A stretch of 64,000 bases of DNA from Spiroplasma endosymbiont of Atherix ibis (GTDB lineage Bacteria; Bacillota_I; Bacilli_A; Mycoplasmatales; Mycoplasmataceae), in contig NZ_OZ026474.1 of the NCBI RefSeq assembly GCF_964020005.1, forward strand, positions 992,001 to 1,056,000. The letters run 5' to 3'. This document shows, piece by piece, positions 21,022 through 31,917 of the stretch. The notes beneath the pieces are model-generated. The model was given only the letters and a program-made list of their open reading frames with translations. It was not told the DNA's origin and did no database searches. Each line of letters starts with the position of its first letter. Position 1 is the first letter of the stretch. The position numbers and the translations under genes are program-made.

Positions 21022-22189
21022 AATTTTATTTCCTTTCTATAACTAACTTTTTTAAATTAAACTTTTTCATTTATTTATTAATTTAATTAAATTATAAAAG
21101 TATCTTTTTATTTGTTTTTTATTAGGTTCTTGATATTTTATATATTTGCATAAAATTTTGTTACAAAATAACAAGTATTACTTATACATTGAGCTTTTCA
21201 ATTAAAATTATTTTCCTCCTCATTTAATCATTTTATTTTTTTCACTTATTTTTAAAATATTTAATTTAAAACAGCATTATAGTTATGCTTGTCCATTAAT
21301 ATAGAAAGTATTTAATTTCTGTTTTTACTTAAAGTAATTTGATTAACTCATTTTTCTTTGGCCTCAGCTACTTTCTTTTTCTCTAATTACTTTTAAAGAC
21401 TGATGAATTTTATCATAATCATAATATTTTGAAATATCTAAAAGTAATAAGTAATGTTTTTTCTAATAATTTATAAGCTATTTTTTTCTTATTTTTTTAA
21501 AAATCAATATATTTAAAAATTCTATTTTTAATTTAATTAAAGTATTTTTTGTTAGTTTCTTTAAATTCTATATTTAAATTTATTAATTCCTTTAATTTAA
21601 AAATTATTCTTTAACAAATTATATTATTAGATTTAGTACTATAGTTTTTTTAAACTATTTAAATCATAATTTAAATAAACTATTATAATTAAAATATTAT
21701 TTTGTTTGCTCTTTTCAAATTTTTTATTTAATAAATTAAAAATATAAGAAAGTGTAAATCTACAAATAAATTCACTTTCTAAATCATAAAGAATTAAAAT
21801 TTGTTTCTAAACTAAATAAATAGAACTAAAAACATAAATTTCTTTATAGTTATTTTTTAAACTCTTATTTTTCTATTAATATAAATTCTATTATTTCTAA
21901 AATCTTTTTTTATTTAAAATTTAATTAACTTTGAATTTAGTTTTAATTATATTTTTTTTTCCTATAAATTTTGTTAAAAATTTTCTATACTCTTGAGAAT
22001 TTTATTATTTAGATACTATAAAAAATAATTTTATATATTTTCTTAAACATTTAACAATTTTTTAAATTTTATATTTATAGTTATAATATTCTTTTATTTT
22101 ATTTTTTAGCTATAAAGCATATATATTCAAAATGTTAAATTGTGAATTTGTAGATATTTTAGATCATGATGACTTTCTTAATCAAAATA
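21022..22189. other. Long AT-rich stretch with scattered remnants
   Basis: No intact frame. On the minus strand near 21345-21450 DISKYYDYDKIHQSLKV and IREKESSWGQRKMS can be read to a TAA, and a few other fragments appear in neighbouring frames. The rest is homopolymer-rich sequence with no ribosome sites. Confidence 0.4.
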
Positions 22190-22213
22190 AAAACTGCTTT
22201 TTATAGCAGTTTT
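22190..22213. terminator. Bidirectional terminator
   Basis: AAAACTGCT/AGCAGTTTT, a 9-bp stem with a 6-base loop followed by T-runs. No intact gene now feeds into it, so it may be left over from a lost gene. A 16-base A tract follows at 22260-22275. Confidence 0.7.
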
Positions 22214-22362
22214 TTAATATTTACTTAGAATATTTTTTACTTTTTAATCATCATTTTTCAAAAAAAAAAAAAAAACTTATTTTTTATCATTTGGGTTTTA
22301 GACTTAGTTGAAAAAAGTAGGCATTAAAATTTATGTAAAATATTTAAAAGGAAGAAAAAAAT

Positions 22363-22647
22363 ATGGCAAAACTTGGTCAAAAATTTAGTAAATATAGTGA
22401 AGAATTTAAAGTAAATGTAATACTTTATGCAAATGAAAACGGTGTAACAAAAGCTTATAAAAAATATAAAGTGCCAATGGGAACAATTGGAACCTGACAA
22501 TCAATCTATAGAATAGATAATAATTTATGCATTAATACAAAATCTAAAGAAGATAAATCAGAATTAGAAAATTTGAAGGAGAAATATGAATCCTTAAAAA
22601 AGTCTTTAACCTCATGAGAAACTACATGTCTAAAGAGGAAAAAATAA
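22363..22647 (+). CDS. IS3-family transposase OrfA
   Basis: 94 residues, beginning MAKLGQKFSKYSEEFKVNV. It is the helix-turn-helix DNA-binding part (EFKVNVILYANENGVTKAYKK) followed by a leucine-rich coiled region (ELENLKEKYESLKK). AAGGAAG precedes the ATG. The slippery heptamer AAAAAAG at 22596-22602 is in the right phase, and after a -1 slip the frame runs open into OrfB, as in IS150-like elements. OrfA alone usually acts as a regulator; the OrfAB fusion is the active transposase. Confidence 0.8.
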
Positions 22648-23516
22648 ATTTTATTAAATCAAGAGATTATAAAACAACAATTAAGGAACTACTCGAGTTA
22701 CTAAATTTAAAAAAATCCTATTGAGATAAATATAAAAATCATTGTTTCATAGATAAAAAAAATAAATTTGATTATATAAAATACGATATTTTAAAAGTAT
22801 TTAATGATAATAGAAAGAAGTTTGGATATAGGCAAGTTTCAAAAGAACTATCTCATAAATATTCAACATATATAATTCGAAAAGTAATGCGAGAAAATAA
22901 AATTATAGCTAGATTTGCTAAAAATCAATTAAAAAAAGCAAATAAAAGAAAACTACAAAATTCAAATGTAGAATATCCAGATCTTGTTCAAAGAAAATAT
23001 AGTGCTGTCAAAGAAAAATACAAAATTTTATATACAGATATTACTTATTTAATTTGAAAAGGAAAGAAAGCTTATAAATCAACAATAATCGATGGATTCA
23101 CAAAAGAAGTTATTTCATCATATATTTATTATAAAATGTCTGCAAAATTTGTAATTGCTACTTTAAAAAGAGCAATTAATGTTATTAAAAAAATAAAAGA
23201 TCCGAGTGGAATAATTATTCACTCAGATCACGGAGTTCAATACACAAGCAAAACGTGAAAAAATGTTTGTGATTCGAACAATTTAATTATATCAATGGGA
23301 GCGAAAAAAACATGTGCAGATAACATTGTTATTGAAAGTTATCACTCTTTACTTAAAAAAGGAACAATTCATAATAACAAATATGAATCACTTGAACATT
23401 ATATAACTGATGTTATTGAATGAGATAAATGATATAACTCAAAAAAATCTCAAAATAGTTTTTTAAATATAGAATGAAAAAATAAAGATGTCTTTTATGG
23501 CACAATAAATATATAA
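22626..23516 (+). CDS. IS3-family transposase OrfB (DDE integrase domain)
   Basis: 296 residues from the ATG in the overlap, more if made as the OrfAB fusion. The DDE triad reads YTDITYL, HSDHGVQYTS and NIVIESYHSLLKKG, with the last Glu about 35 residues after the second Asp, as the family requires. The N-terminal HTH_21-like part KKFGYRQVSKELSHK is also typical. Frame is intact with TGA for Trp, so the element could still be active. Confidence 0.85.
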
Positions 23517-23557
23517 ATAAAAAAAATAGGCATAAATATGCCTACTCACTTCATTTT

Positions 23558-24101
23558 CTATCAAAGCTCACTGTTCCATTTTTTTAAATGCTCTATAATT
23601 TTTTTAGGTGTTAATGAATTAATTAATTCATTTTTTGTTTTGTTAAAATATTCCATAGAACTTACATTTTTTGAAATGATCAAAGATACTTCATTTCCTT
23701 TAGGAGATTTTAAAGTTTTTCTATAATTTGTATTTGGAATAAACTGTTCTATCTTATACAGATATATATAATGTCAAGCCATATATATCATTTTTGATAT
23801 TCTATACAAGTAGCATCAAATTTTTGATCTAATTCTTTTTTTTCGTCATCTGTTTTACTATTATAAATATTATCAATTTGTCATTTATAATATTTATCAA
23901 ATCTTAATTTATTATATTCCTTTTCTATATCATATATATTTATTATTTTTTTTTCAATTTCTTCAATACTCTTTGGTTGTTCTGTTTCCATAAAAAAGTC
24001 TTTATCTGTTTCTTTTTCAACTCCAACTTGACATGAACTAAGGTTGTTGAACTCATTGCAGTCATTGAAAGAATTGTAAATATATTTAATAATTTTCTCA
24101 T
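23558..24101 (-). pseudogene. Lipoprotein gene with two frameshifts beside the IS
   Basis: From 24101 the frame starts MRKLLNIFTILSMTAMSS; restoring one lost base near 24045 gives NLSSCQVGVEKETDKDFF, with LSSC a lipobox. The frame then reads on to YIWLDIIY, where a TA-repeat at about 23760-23770 carries two extra bases; correcting it gives LYKIEQFIPNTNYRKTLK and a stop at 23558. With both repairs the protein has 180 residues. AGAGAGGAAAC precedes the ATG. It was probably a surface lipoprotein. Both TGG and TGA are used for Trp. Confidence 0.7.
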
Positions 24102-24269
24102 ATTATCAGTTTCCTCTCTTATAATTATAATACATTTTTAAATGTTAAAAAAATATTATAAATTGATGAAAAAAATTTTTTTAAATTAAACTAATAATTA
24201 AAGGAAAAAGAAAGAAGTAATTTAGTAAAACTTGTTGATAAATTATTTAAAAATAAAGGCCAAAAAAGT

Positions 24270-26922
24270 ATGAAAAAATGCTTAGTAATTAGCTCAATAG
24301 CTGGTCTTGCTTTATCAGTAACTTTACCTATAGTTTTAAAGAATAAAGACATTCAAAATGAGATTTATTATAAATTTGAAAATAAGTATTTTTCTTCTAA
24401 GGAATAAATATATAAGTATTCAAGCAATAAAACAAAAGAAAATAATTATTCATTTGAAACTAGTAAATTTATTTTAGATGATAATGTTTTTTCATCAAAA
24501 AATAAATTAAATGAATATATTAAAAACAAATTTAATATCAAAAATGATATTACAAAAAATAATCCTAATGATTACTTAATTAATGCATCAGGAGAACTTT
24601 CACCACTTGTAAAAACAAGTAACTATGAAAAAAATATTAAAGTATATAAAGGAGTAAACGGTGATTCTTATACTTCTGAAAATGATGCAAGAGAATCATT
24701 TATAAACAACTATAAAATAAATTATCAAGTAGATGGTAGTTTATTTGATAATATTTCTAGTGCAAAAGAGTACTATTTAAAGAAAAAATTATTTGATTTA
24801 GAAAAACAAATAAAAAAATAATTTTGTTATGAACAAGGAGGAATTTGTCAAAGAAAAGAAGAGATTAAATCTTGACTAAGAAATAATATCGAAAAAGGAT
24901 TTCGATATAATGGAAAGGATTTTTCAAATTTAAATTATACAGAGTTTTTAAATGCTATGAGAGATTTAGATAATGACACCATTAATAATCATATTAAAGA
25001 TGTTTTAAATGCAAATAAAAGCTCTTATTGAGTGACTCAAAACACATCAAATGGACTTGGATATTTTGTTGGACCTAAATATTTTGAAAGTAAAGAAAAA
25101 GTGTCTAGTCTTGCAAAATTTAAAGCCATAGAATCTTATGATGTTAATTTTCTTATAAGTTATTATATGGCACTTCCAGCTTTAGGACTACTTATAAACT
25201 CATTTTTAGAATTTAAAGCACCAATGCAAAAAAAATATAATATAAAAAACTATTTGGAAAATATATTAAGTGAAGATGAAGAAAAAGGAATAGATAATAT
25301 TTTGAAGAAACTAAGTCCAAATCAATTAGAAAGTTTATCAGAAGGATTAAATAATATTTCTGATCCAGATTTTAGTAATTTTTATAAATTATTAGTTTCT
25401 TTTAAAAGATTAATCGAAATATCTAAAATTTTTGGTATTAAAAAAATAGAAACAAAAGATTTAGAATCTATTATTCAGCAAACTGTTATTAACATTTTAA
25501 ATAAAAATAAAGATTTTATTAATGGAATTTTAAATACTAAAAATAATGAGGAAAGTTTAAATATTTTAAAAAGACTTACTTTTTAAGATATTTACTCAAT
25601 ATTTTTAAACACAAGTAATTTCTTTAATAAAGGAGGAGTTAATAAAGCAGTATGAGATCTTACTCAAGGTTTTTTAAATAAAGTAGATAAAATAATAGAT
25701 ACTTTTGCTGATGGACTTAATCTAGGAAGTGGATTAACAGATGTATTTACAAAAGATAAAAAAAAATCTAATAATAATGATAAAAAGCTTTCAAATTCTC
25801 TAAAGAAAAAAACAGCTGAAATTTGAAGCAAGTTACATAAAAATAATGGAGATGTTTTAAAAGCTCTTGGAATGGAAGATTATAGAACTAAAGAAAGAGC
25901 TGGTCCTATTGCAATAATGAAAGTTATTAGTGCAGCTTGAAGTATAGGAAAAATAATTAGTTTCATATCTTTAAAAACATATGAAGCAAAATTAGATAGT
26001 AACCAATCCTTATATTATTTTGAACCAACTATTAAAATACCTCTTACAAATATTACTTTTGGAGGATCTGTTCAAGATCAAGAAATTAAAACTTTAATAG
26101 ACACTCCTTTAAAATATTTCAATCCTAAAAATAATGGAAAAGAAATAAATGAATTATATCAATTTAACGGTAAATATTATCGTGAAAAAAATAAAGCTAT
26201 TCAAGATTTAAAATATGAGATATTTAAAAGACCAGAAAATTATTTAAAAACTAAGAAAATACTAACTTCAATTATTAGTAAAGACAATACTTATGATTTA
26301 AATCTACCACAAGTATGTAATGGAAAGGATAATAAAAAAAAACTGTATATCAAACTATGAATATAATATAAGATTTGCACAAGAAAAAGAAAAATTTATT
26401 GGAAATTTATTTAATAAATTTTATGAAAATAGCAAAAAATAATACTTCTTAGATGGTTTTGGAGGAGTACATACAAGCAAAGAAATGGCAATCAATGAAT
26501 TAAAACGAAAAGCTAGTAAATCAGAAAATTATAAAAGAGTTTATATTTACATGCTAAACAATAATAGAATTATTAAAAATAGTTTTGAAGATATCAAAGA
26601 TTTTATTAAAAAAAATCAACCATTAGAACATAAAAATATTATAAATACAGATTTAATTAAAACAAATCATTTTGATAGTTTGAAAGAAAATAATAATTAT
26701 ACTTTTGACATATGAAAAGTAAACTTCTATGGTCAAGAAAAATATTTTAGATCACAATTAGAACTTTGAAAATTTTTAGAAAATAAACTAAATTACAAAG
26801 TTATAAATTATACAAGAGAAGAAACAACACATGTTTATAACAATATAGAGTTTATAAACAAAGAAGAATTTATGAATTTAATTAATAATCAAATAGTAAA
26901 AGTTAGAAAAAAAATTAATTAG
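24270..26922 (+). pseudogene. Large exported or membrane protein gene broken by TAA codons
   Basis: A frame of about 884 codons starts MKKCLVISSIAGLALSVTLP, a signal-anchor or signal peptide, and continues with recognisable protein through TAA codons at 24405, 24819 and 25584. It changes frame at an A9 tract near 26334-26342, then passes one more TAA at 26440 and ends at TAG 26920. Hydrophobic stretches include SYYMALPALGLLINSFL. Short motifs of the type Y-[FYT]-x-S-x-x-x-A recur (SYTSENDARESF, KYFESKEKV, KYYREKNKAIQDL, HTSKEMAINEL, KYFRSQLELW). No family recognised; large repetitive surface protein is the best guess. Confidence 0.6.
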
Positions 26923-26937
26923 AAAATAGTTGAAAAA

Positions 26938-29035
26938 ATGTTTAAAAATATATTATTAACTTTATCTCTTACAAGTTTTTCAACTACTACTGTAAGCAGT
27001 TTAATTAACAAAAACAATGTAAATGAAAAAGAAAATTTAATAAATTTTTTAAAAAATGATATTGAAAAGAAAAAAGTATTTTTAGGAAATGAAAATTACA
27101 TAAAATTTAACAATAAAATTTTTACTAATAAAAATTTATTAAATTAATATTTACTTTCTAATTCATATGTTCAAAGTGAATTTACATCTTCCAATCCAAA
27201 TAAGATAATAAAAGATTATGAAAACATGATTTTAGATAAAAACAAAATTTATAATTTGGATATGGACAATTATATAAAAATATATCGAGATGCCTTTGAA
27301 AATATTACAAAAACTAAAAAAAAGTGCTTTAGATACATATACTAATGCAGGACTTGTAAAACAAAAATACAGTTATGATGAAGTAGACTGATTTGATAAA
27401 CCAGAAGAAGCTAAAATAAATCAAAAAGATAAAATGGAAATTAGAAGTTCGCTTTATTATATTCATAATAATAAATATTATAATGCTTTTAATATTAAAG
27501 ATATAAATAATTTATTAAGTACTTTTAATGAAGGTTATTTTGTAAATAAAGAAAAAAATATTGAGGGAGAAAGATTATTAAAACCTATTAAAGAGTATGG
27601 AGATAAGGAAACTCTTTTTAAAAAACTACAAAGAGAACTACGAAATAACTTTTTAGATTCTTACTTTTATAAAAGTTCAAAAATACAATACATAAATAAA
27701 CTTAAAATAACTCCAAAACAATATAACGAATTTAGAGTATCTTTTCCAGGACAACGAGAAGATATTAGTTTTGAATACAAGGAAGCAGAAATTATTTTGG
27801 ATCAAAAATATAATAGTTATCAAGAAATGTTAAATGATTTTAGAAATATAAATAAATGAGACACTTCAAAATCAAATAAAGAACAAACATTATGATGAGG
27901 TAGATATTTTTGACAAATATGAGTAAATTTGATAAATCCTAAAACTGGAAAAGTTGAAAGAGCAAGAATTAGTCTTTACCCTTGACATGGAAAAGCTTCA
28001 GGAATGTGAGAACCTAGTTTTGATCTTTACACATATAAAGATGGAACTAAATCAACTTTAAAAAATTACTATAATGAGAAAAAGAAAAATCATATAAATT
28101 CAATTAATCTTAGTGGGCCAAGATATTCTTTAAATGAAGTAACAAAAGAAGAAAAAAATCAAGTTTATAACTCATGATTTGAAGAATACTTTGAAAAAAA
28201 TATTATAAATTTTGGAACTAATGAAAATATAAAATTTAACTACAAAGATCTACTAAAAGAAAAATTTACTAAAAATATTGATGGATCAGTATATAAAGAT
28301 TTAATATATGATATTAATTATTCTAAAGGACATAGTTATTCATTAATTAAAAGTTACTATGATTGACTTTTAGTAAAACAAAGAATTTTACAAAGTCCAA
28401 AAATAATTGAAGGTAAAACTATGTATCAATTAATACCAGATTTTTATGTAGAAAAAAATCAACTTAATACATATTTACCATTACAAGGAAAATTTAGTAC
28501 AGTTTTAAAATTCTTTTATGGATCAAGTCCAGATGGGAAACTTTTATCAGATACATATGAAGAAGCAATGGAAAGAACTTTTATAAACAGTAGACAAACT
28601 TTAAAGAAAAAATATATTGCTTTTAACGTATTTGGTGAATCTGTTGAAAGTGGAGAATCTCAAGAAGAAGCCATTAGGAAATTGCAAAATTCTATTTTAT
28701 TAAATTCAAAAATGGTACATAAAAATGAATATAATACTTGAAACTAAAATCTTAAAAAGTCTTATGACTCTATAATTTCAGATGGTCGATATATTGTTTA
28801 TAAAGTATTTGTACAAGAATCTAATGATTATATTTATTTCCCTTCTCAAGAAAAAGCTTTAAAAGCAGTGTTATCAAATTCAATAAAAAGTGAAAACCTT
28901 AATGAATTTATGACTAAAAAGTATATGTATACATATACTGACTCTATAAATAAATTTGAATATAGTGTAATATTTTATAACGATGATATTCAATCAGCTA
29001 TTAATAAAATTTTAGACAAAAGAAATTTAAATTAG
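26938..29035 (+). pseudogene. Second large exported protein gene, frameshifted and with TAA codons
   Basis: Starts MFKNILLTLSLTSFSTTTV, a signal peptide-like end, 15 bases after the previous gene. It is interrupted by TAA at 27145, a frame change at an A8 tract near 27315-27322, and TAA at 28745, ending at TAG 29033. The best-preserved part (27434-28744) is about 436 codons with many aromatic residues (WWGRYFWQIWVNLINP). Motifs similar to its neighbour occur, for example IYFPSQEKALKAVLS and GESQEEAIRKLQ. The pair probably arose as tandem members of one family and decayed together. Confidence 0.6.
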
Positions 29036-29090
29036 ATTTTATGAAAATAATCAATAAAAAAATATGATATTAACATTATAGTTTTTTATT

Positions 29091-29777
29091 TTAATATTTC
29101 TCCATTTCCTTTATTTTTGAAATAACTCTTGTTTGTTCATTTTTGGATAATTTCTCATACTCCATTAAAACCCTATTCTCTCTAGGATTTAAAATAAAGC
29201 AATTTTTAACAGTTTTATTTGAAATATTTTCAAACATTTTTTTATATAAAAATAATTGCGCATTGTATTTCTCTACATAATTTACTTTACTTGTTTTAAT
29301 ATCCATTATATAAAAAATATCTTTTGATTTTAAAATTATATCTATTGTTCCTAAGAAGTTACAATCATAGCCTGTGTAAAAAAATGTCTTTTCTGAAAAT
29401 ATTTGATCAATATCATATTTATAAATAAAAGAATTTAATTCTGTAATTATTCTTTTAGCAATATTTATATGATTAGAATTTTTACAATCTCTTATAATTA
29501 AATTTAATTTAAAATCTCTTCTCTCATTTATTGATTCAGAAATAATTTTATGTACACATTCACCTTGTTTTATATAATTTTCAATTATTTCCTTTTTGAT
29601 AAATTTGTTTTGCAAAAAGGGGAAACACTCTTCAAGTATCTTACTTACAAAAGGTAGTTTTATCTTTCTTTTATCTATAAATTGTTTTAAATTTTCTGGA
29701 AATATTTTTACTTGTTCTTTAATAAAATAATTAAACTCTTCATCTCTTTCAACTAAATTTGTTATACAATTAATCAT
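29091..29777 (-). CDS. PD-(D/E)XK nuclease-fold protein, RecB/Cas4-like
   Basis: 228 residues. The nuclease core is GTIDIILKSKDIFYIMDIKT, with Asp146, Asp159 and Lys161 giving the D...DxK motif, preceded by Glu129 and followed by YNAQLFLYKKMF, the QxxxY helix of RecB-like nucleases. No helicase domain and no CRISPR array or repair partner are nearby, so it is an orphan. AGGAGAAAAAG precedes the ATG. The downstream plus-strand pseudogene converges on it. It could be a phage- or plasmid-derived exonuclease or a repair nuclease. Confidence 0.75.
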   Translation of the reverse strand: MINCITNLVERDEEFNYFIKEQVKIFPENLKQFIDKRKIKLPFVSKILEECFPFLQNKFIKKEIIENYIKQGECVHKIISESINERRDFKLNLIIRDCKNSNHINIAKRIITELNSFIYKYDIDQIFSEKTFFYTGYDCNFLGTIDIILKSKDIFYIMDIKTSKVNYVEKYNAQLFLYKKMFENISNKTVKNCFILNPRENRVLMEYEKLSKNEQTRVISKIKEMEKY

Positions 29778-29807
29778 ACTTTTTCTCCTATATATAAGAT
29801 TAACAAA

Positions 29808-29833
29808 AAAAATAATGGTTATCCATTATTTTT
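29808..29833 (-). terminator. Terminator of the 29819 gene
   Basis: An 11-bp stem AAAAATAATGG/CCATTATTTTT with a TTAT loop that contains the stop codon; a T-run follows on the minus strand. Confidence 0.75.
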
Positions 29834-31906
29834 ATTGTAGTTATATTTAGCTGTTAAATTATTTATAACTGCTTTTGGTGTATTATTTTCAAGTTCATTT
29901 ACAACTTTAGAAATTGATTCAAGTTGTTTATTAATTCTTGTAAAATCTTGTATTACTTGATTATTAAATACTTTATTTCCTAAACTTTCAATTAAACTTT
30001 CTAAATTAAATATTCTCTCTTCAATAGTATTTAATTTATTTAAATCAAACGAATTAATATCAGTTTCAAGTCTATTTAATAATTCTTCTTCTTTTTTAAA
30101 AATATATTTTTTTAACTCTTCAGTTTGAAAATCATTATTACAATTATGCACTAAATTAATTTTTTTGTTTTCTTCATCTAAACTACTTGATTCAAGAACT
30201 GGTTTTGAATTTTCTTTTACTATAACATTGTGTTCAACTAAATTTTGTGAAGATCTATTTTGATTAATTGTTTCTTTAATTGTTGACTCCATATTTTCTT
30301 TAACTAATCATGTTGGTTTGGCAACAAAACTTGGAGTTTCTATTATAAGATTTAATTTTTCACTAACAACTTCAGAATCTTCAACTATAGGTTTAATAGT
30401 TTCATGCTCTTCTATTCTTCCAAAAACAGGTTCATTATTTTTTAATACTTTTTTTTGTTCATCAATATTATTTTTATTATTTATTGAACTATGCACTGAA
30501 GAAAATATTTGAGAAATTGGATTTTCAAGTTCTTTATTATTTTCTTTTACTTCTTTAAATAAAACTTGATTAACTAAATCTGGTTGATCAAAATTAAAAT
30601 CTGAATAAATTAAATTTTTATCTGCATCTGGTTCTTTAGATTCTGTTAATTGATTTAAATCCATATTAACAGCTCTTGCAAGTTTTTGTATTAATAAATT
30701 CTCATCAAGAACAATATTTTCAGATTTAGAAATGTTTGAAACTAATTCTTGAGAAGAAAGTAACTTATTATTTTCTTTATCTCTTACTTCACTTGATTGT
30801 GATAATTCAGTTAAAGTATTTTCATTAATTTTTAAAGACAATTCTTCTTTAGCTTGATTTTTAATTTCAATAACATTTTTTTCAAAAGAAACTACTTGAT
30901 TAGAATTTACATCACTTTTTTCTAAATTTTCTTCTGCGTTTGTTCCCAGAATTATTATTTCTGAAGATAGATTTGATCTTTGAGAAATGTTGTCCTTTAA
31001 TTTATTAGATTCATTACTAATATCTATTGATTCTTGTAAATCAACTACATTATTATCATCAGTTTCTGTAATTACACTCAAGCTATTATTTTTATTATTT
31101 TTATTTTTCTCATTAATATATGAAATATAATAACTTTTTGGCATTCTTAACTTTTTAGCAATAGAGTTTACCTTAGTAACATTAGAATTAAATTTATCAA
31201 CAATATTTAATTTTTCTTGTTCTGAAAATGAATTCTCTTTTAATTGATTTTTAATTAAATTTGGCAACGCAGAATTATCTTCTGTTTTTACTTTTTCATT
31301 CTCCTTTTGAAAATCCTTTTGAAGGTTTTTCAGTTCTACGCTGCCAACTAACTTTCCCTGCTTAGATACCTCTTTTTCAAATTTTTTCTCTTCTTTATAA
31401 ATTAAAATTAAATTTCTTTCTTCAGCATAATTATTTAAAGCTTCTGAATCAAATAATATTGCTTCTAGTAAAATAAATGCTAATAATATTAAAATTGAAG
31501 CTAAAACTAATAATAATTGTCCTGTTAATAATAATACAATTGATAAAATTACCATTGTAACTTTAATATATGGTTTTGAAATTTTTTGGTGTTTTTTTAA
31601 TCTTAATAATTCAATAATTGAAATAGTAATTAATAATATTGCTACTGAAAATGAAATAGCAATTCATATAATTAAAGCTATTTGATTACTTGAACTTGCT
31701 CCTTTAGTTGAAGAATTAATAACTAAATTTGGACCATAAACTGGTGTAAATAGTGATTTTGTTAATATTTCTAAAATTTTTGAAATGAATGCTATTGGGT
31801 TTGTTGCAGTTAACATTGATATTAAAGACATAGAACCAAATAATAATAATCCAGTTGCTGAAACTAATGTTAATGATCATGCACAGATAATAAATATTGC
31901 AAACAT
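29819..31906 (-). CDS. Large membrane-anchored protein of unknown function, 695 aa
   Basis: Starts MFAIFIICAWSLTLVSATGL after a very strong TAGGAGGAAAA site. The first 155 residues hold three or four membrane helices (for example ALIIWIAISFSVAILLITI and VILSIVLLLTGQLLLVLAS). The remaining 540 residues are hydrophilic, rich in Asn, Ser, Glu and Lys, probably disordered with some coiled coil near the end (LNRLETDINSFDLNKL). Three TGA Trp codons split it under the standard code. The start overlaps the regulatory end of the upstream gene, so the two are translationally coupled. A scaffold role at the membrane is speculation. Confidence 0.75.
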
Positions 31907-31917
31907 AATTTTTCCTC

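Larger units (their letters stand above)
22309..23553 (+). mobile_element. IS3-family insertion sequence
   Basis: About 1.25 kb with imperfect terminal inverted repeats: TGAAAAAAGTAGGCAT on the left and, read inward from the right, TGAAGTGAGTAGGCAT. It holds two overlapping frames in the IS3 arrangement with a -1 frameshift signal. I see no obvious 3-4 base target duplication, so either it was lost or the true ends differ by a few bases. The right end lies 5 bases from the stop codon of the neighbouring lipoprotein pseudogene. Confidence 0.8.

Noticed and set aside
22260-22275. A16 homopolymer as a phase-variation tract
   Set aside because: No gene or promoter depends on it; it lies between a terminator and the IS left end.
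23538-23726. Plus-strand 62-codon frame just after the IS
   Set aside because: Antisense to the well-supported lipoprotein pseudogene; starts inside the IS inverted repeat with no ribosome site.
30318-30512. Plus-strand frame with a Cys-rich middle
   Set aside because: Antisense to the hydrophilic tail of the 695-residue protein.
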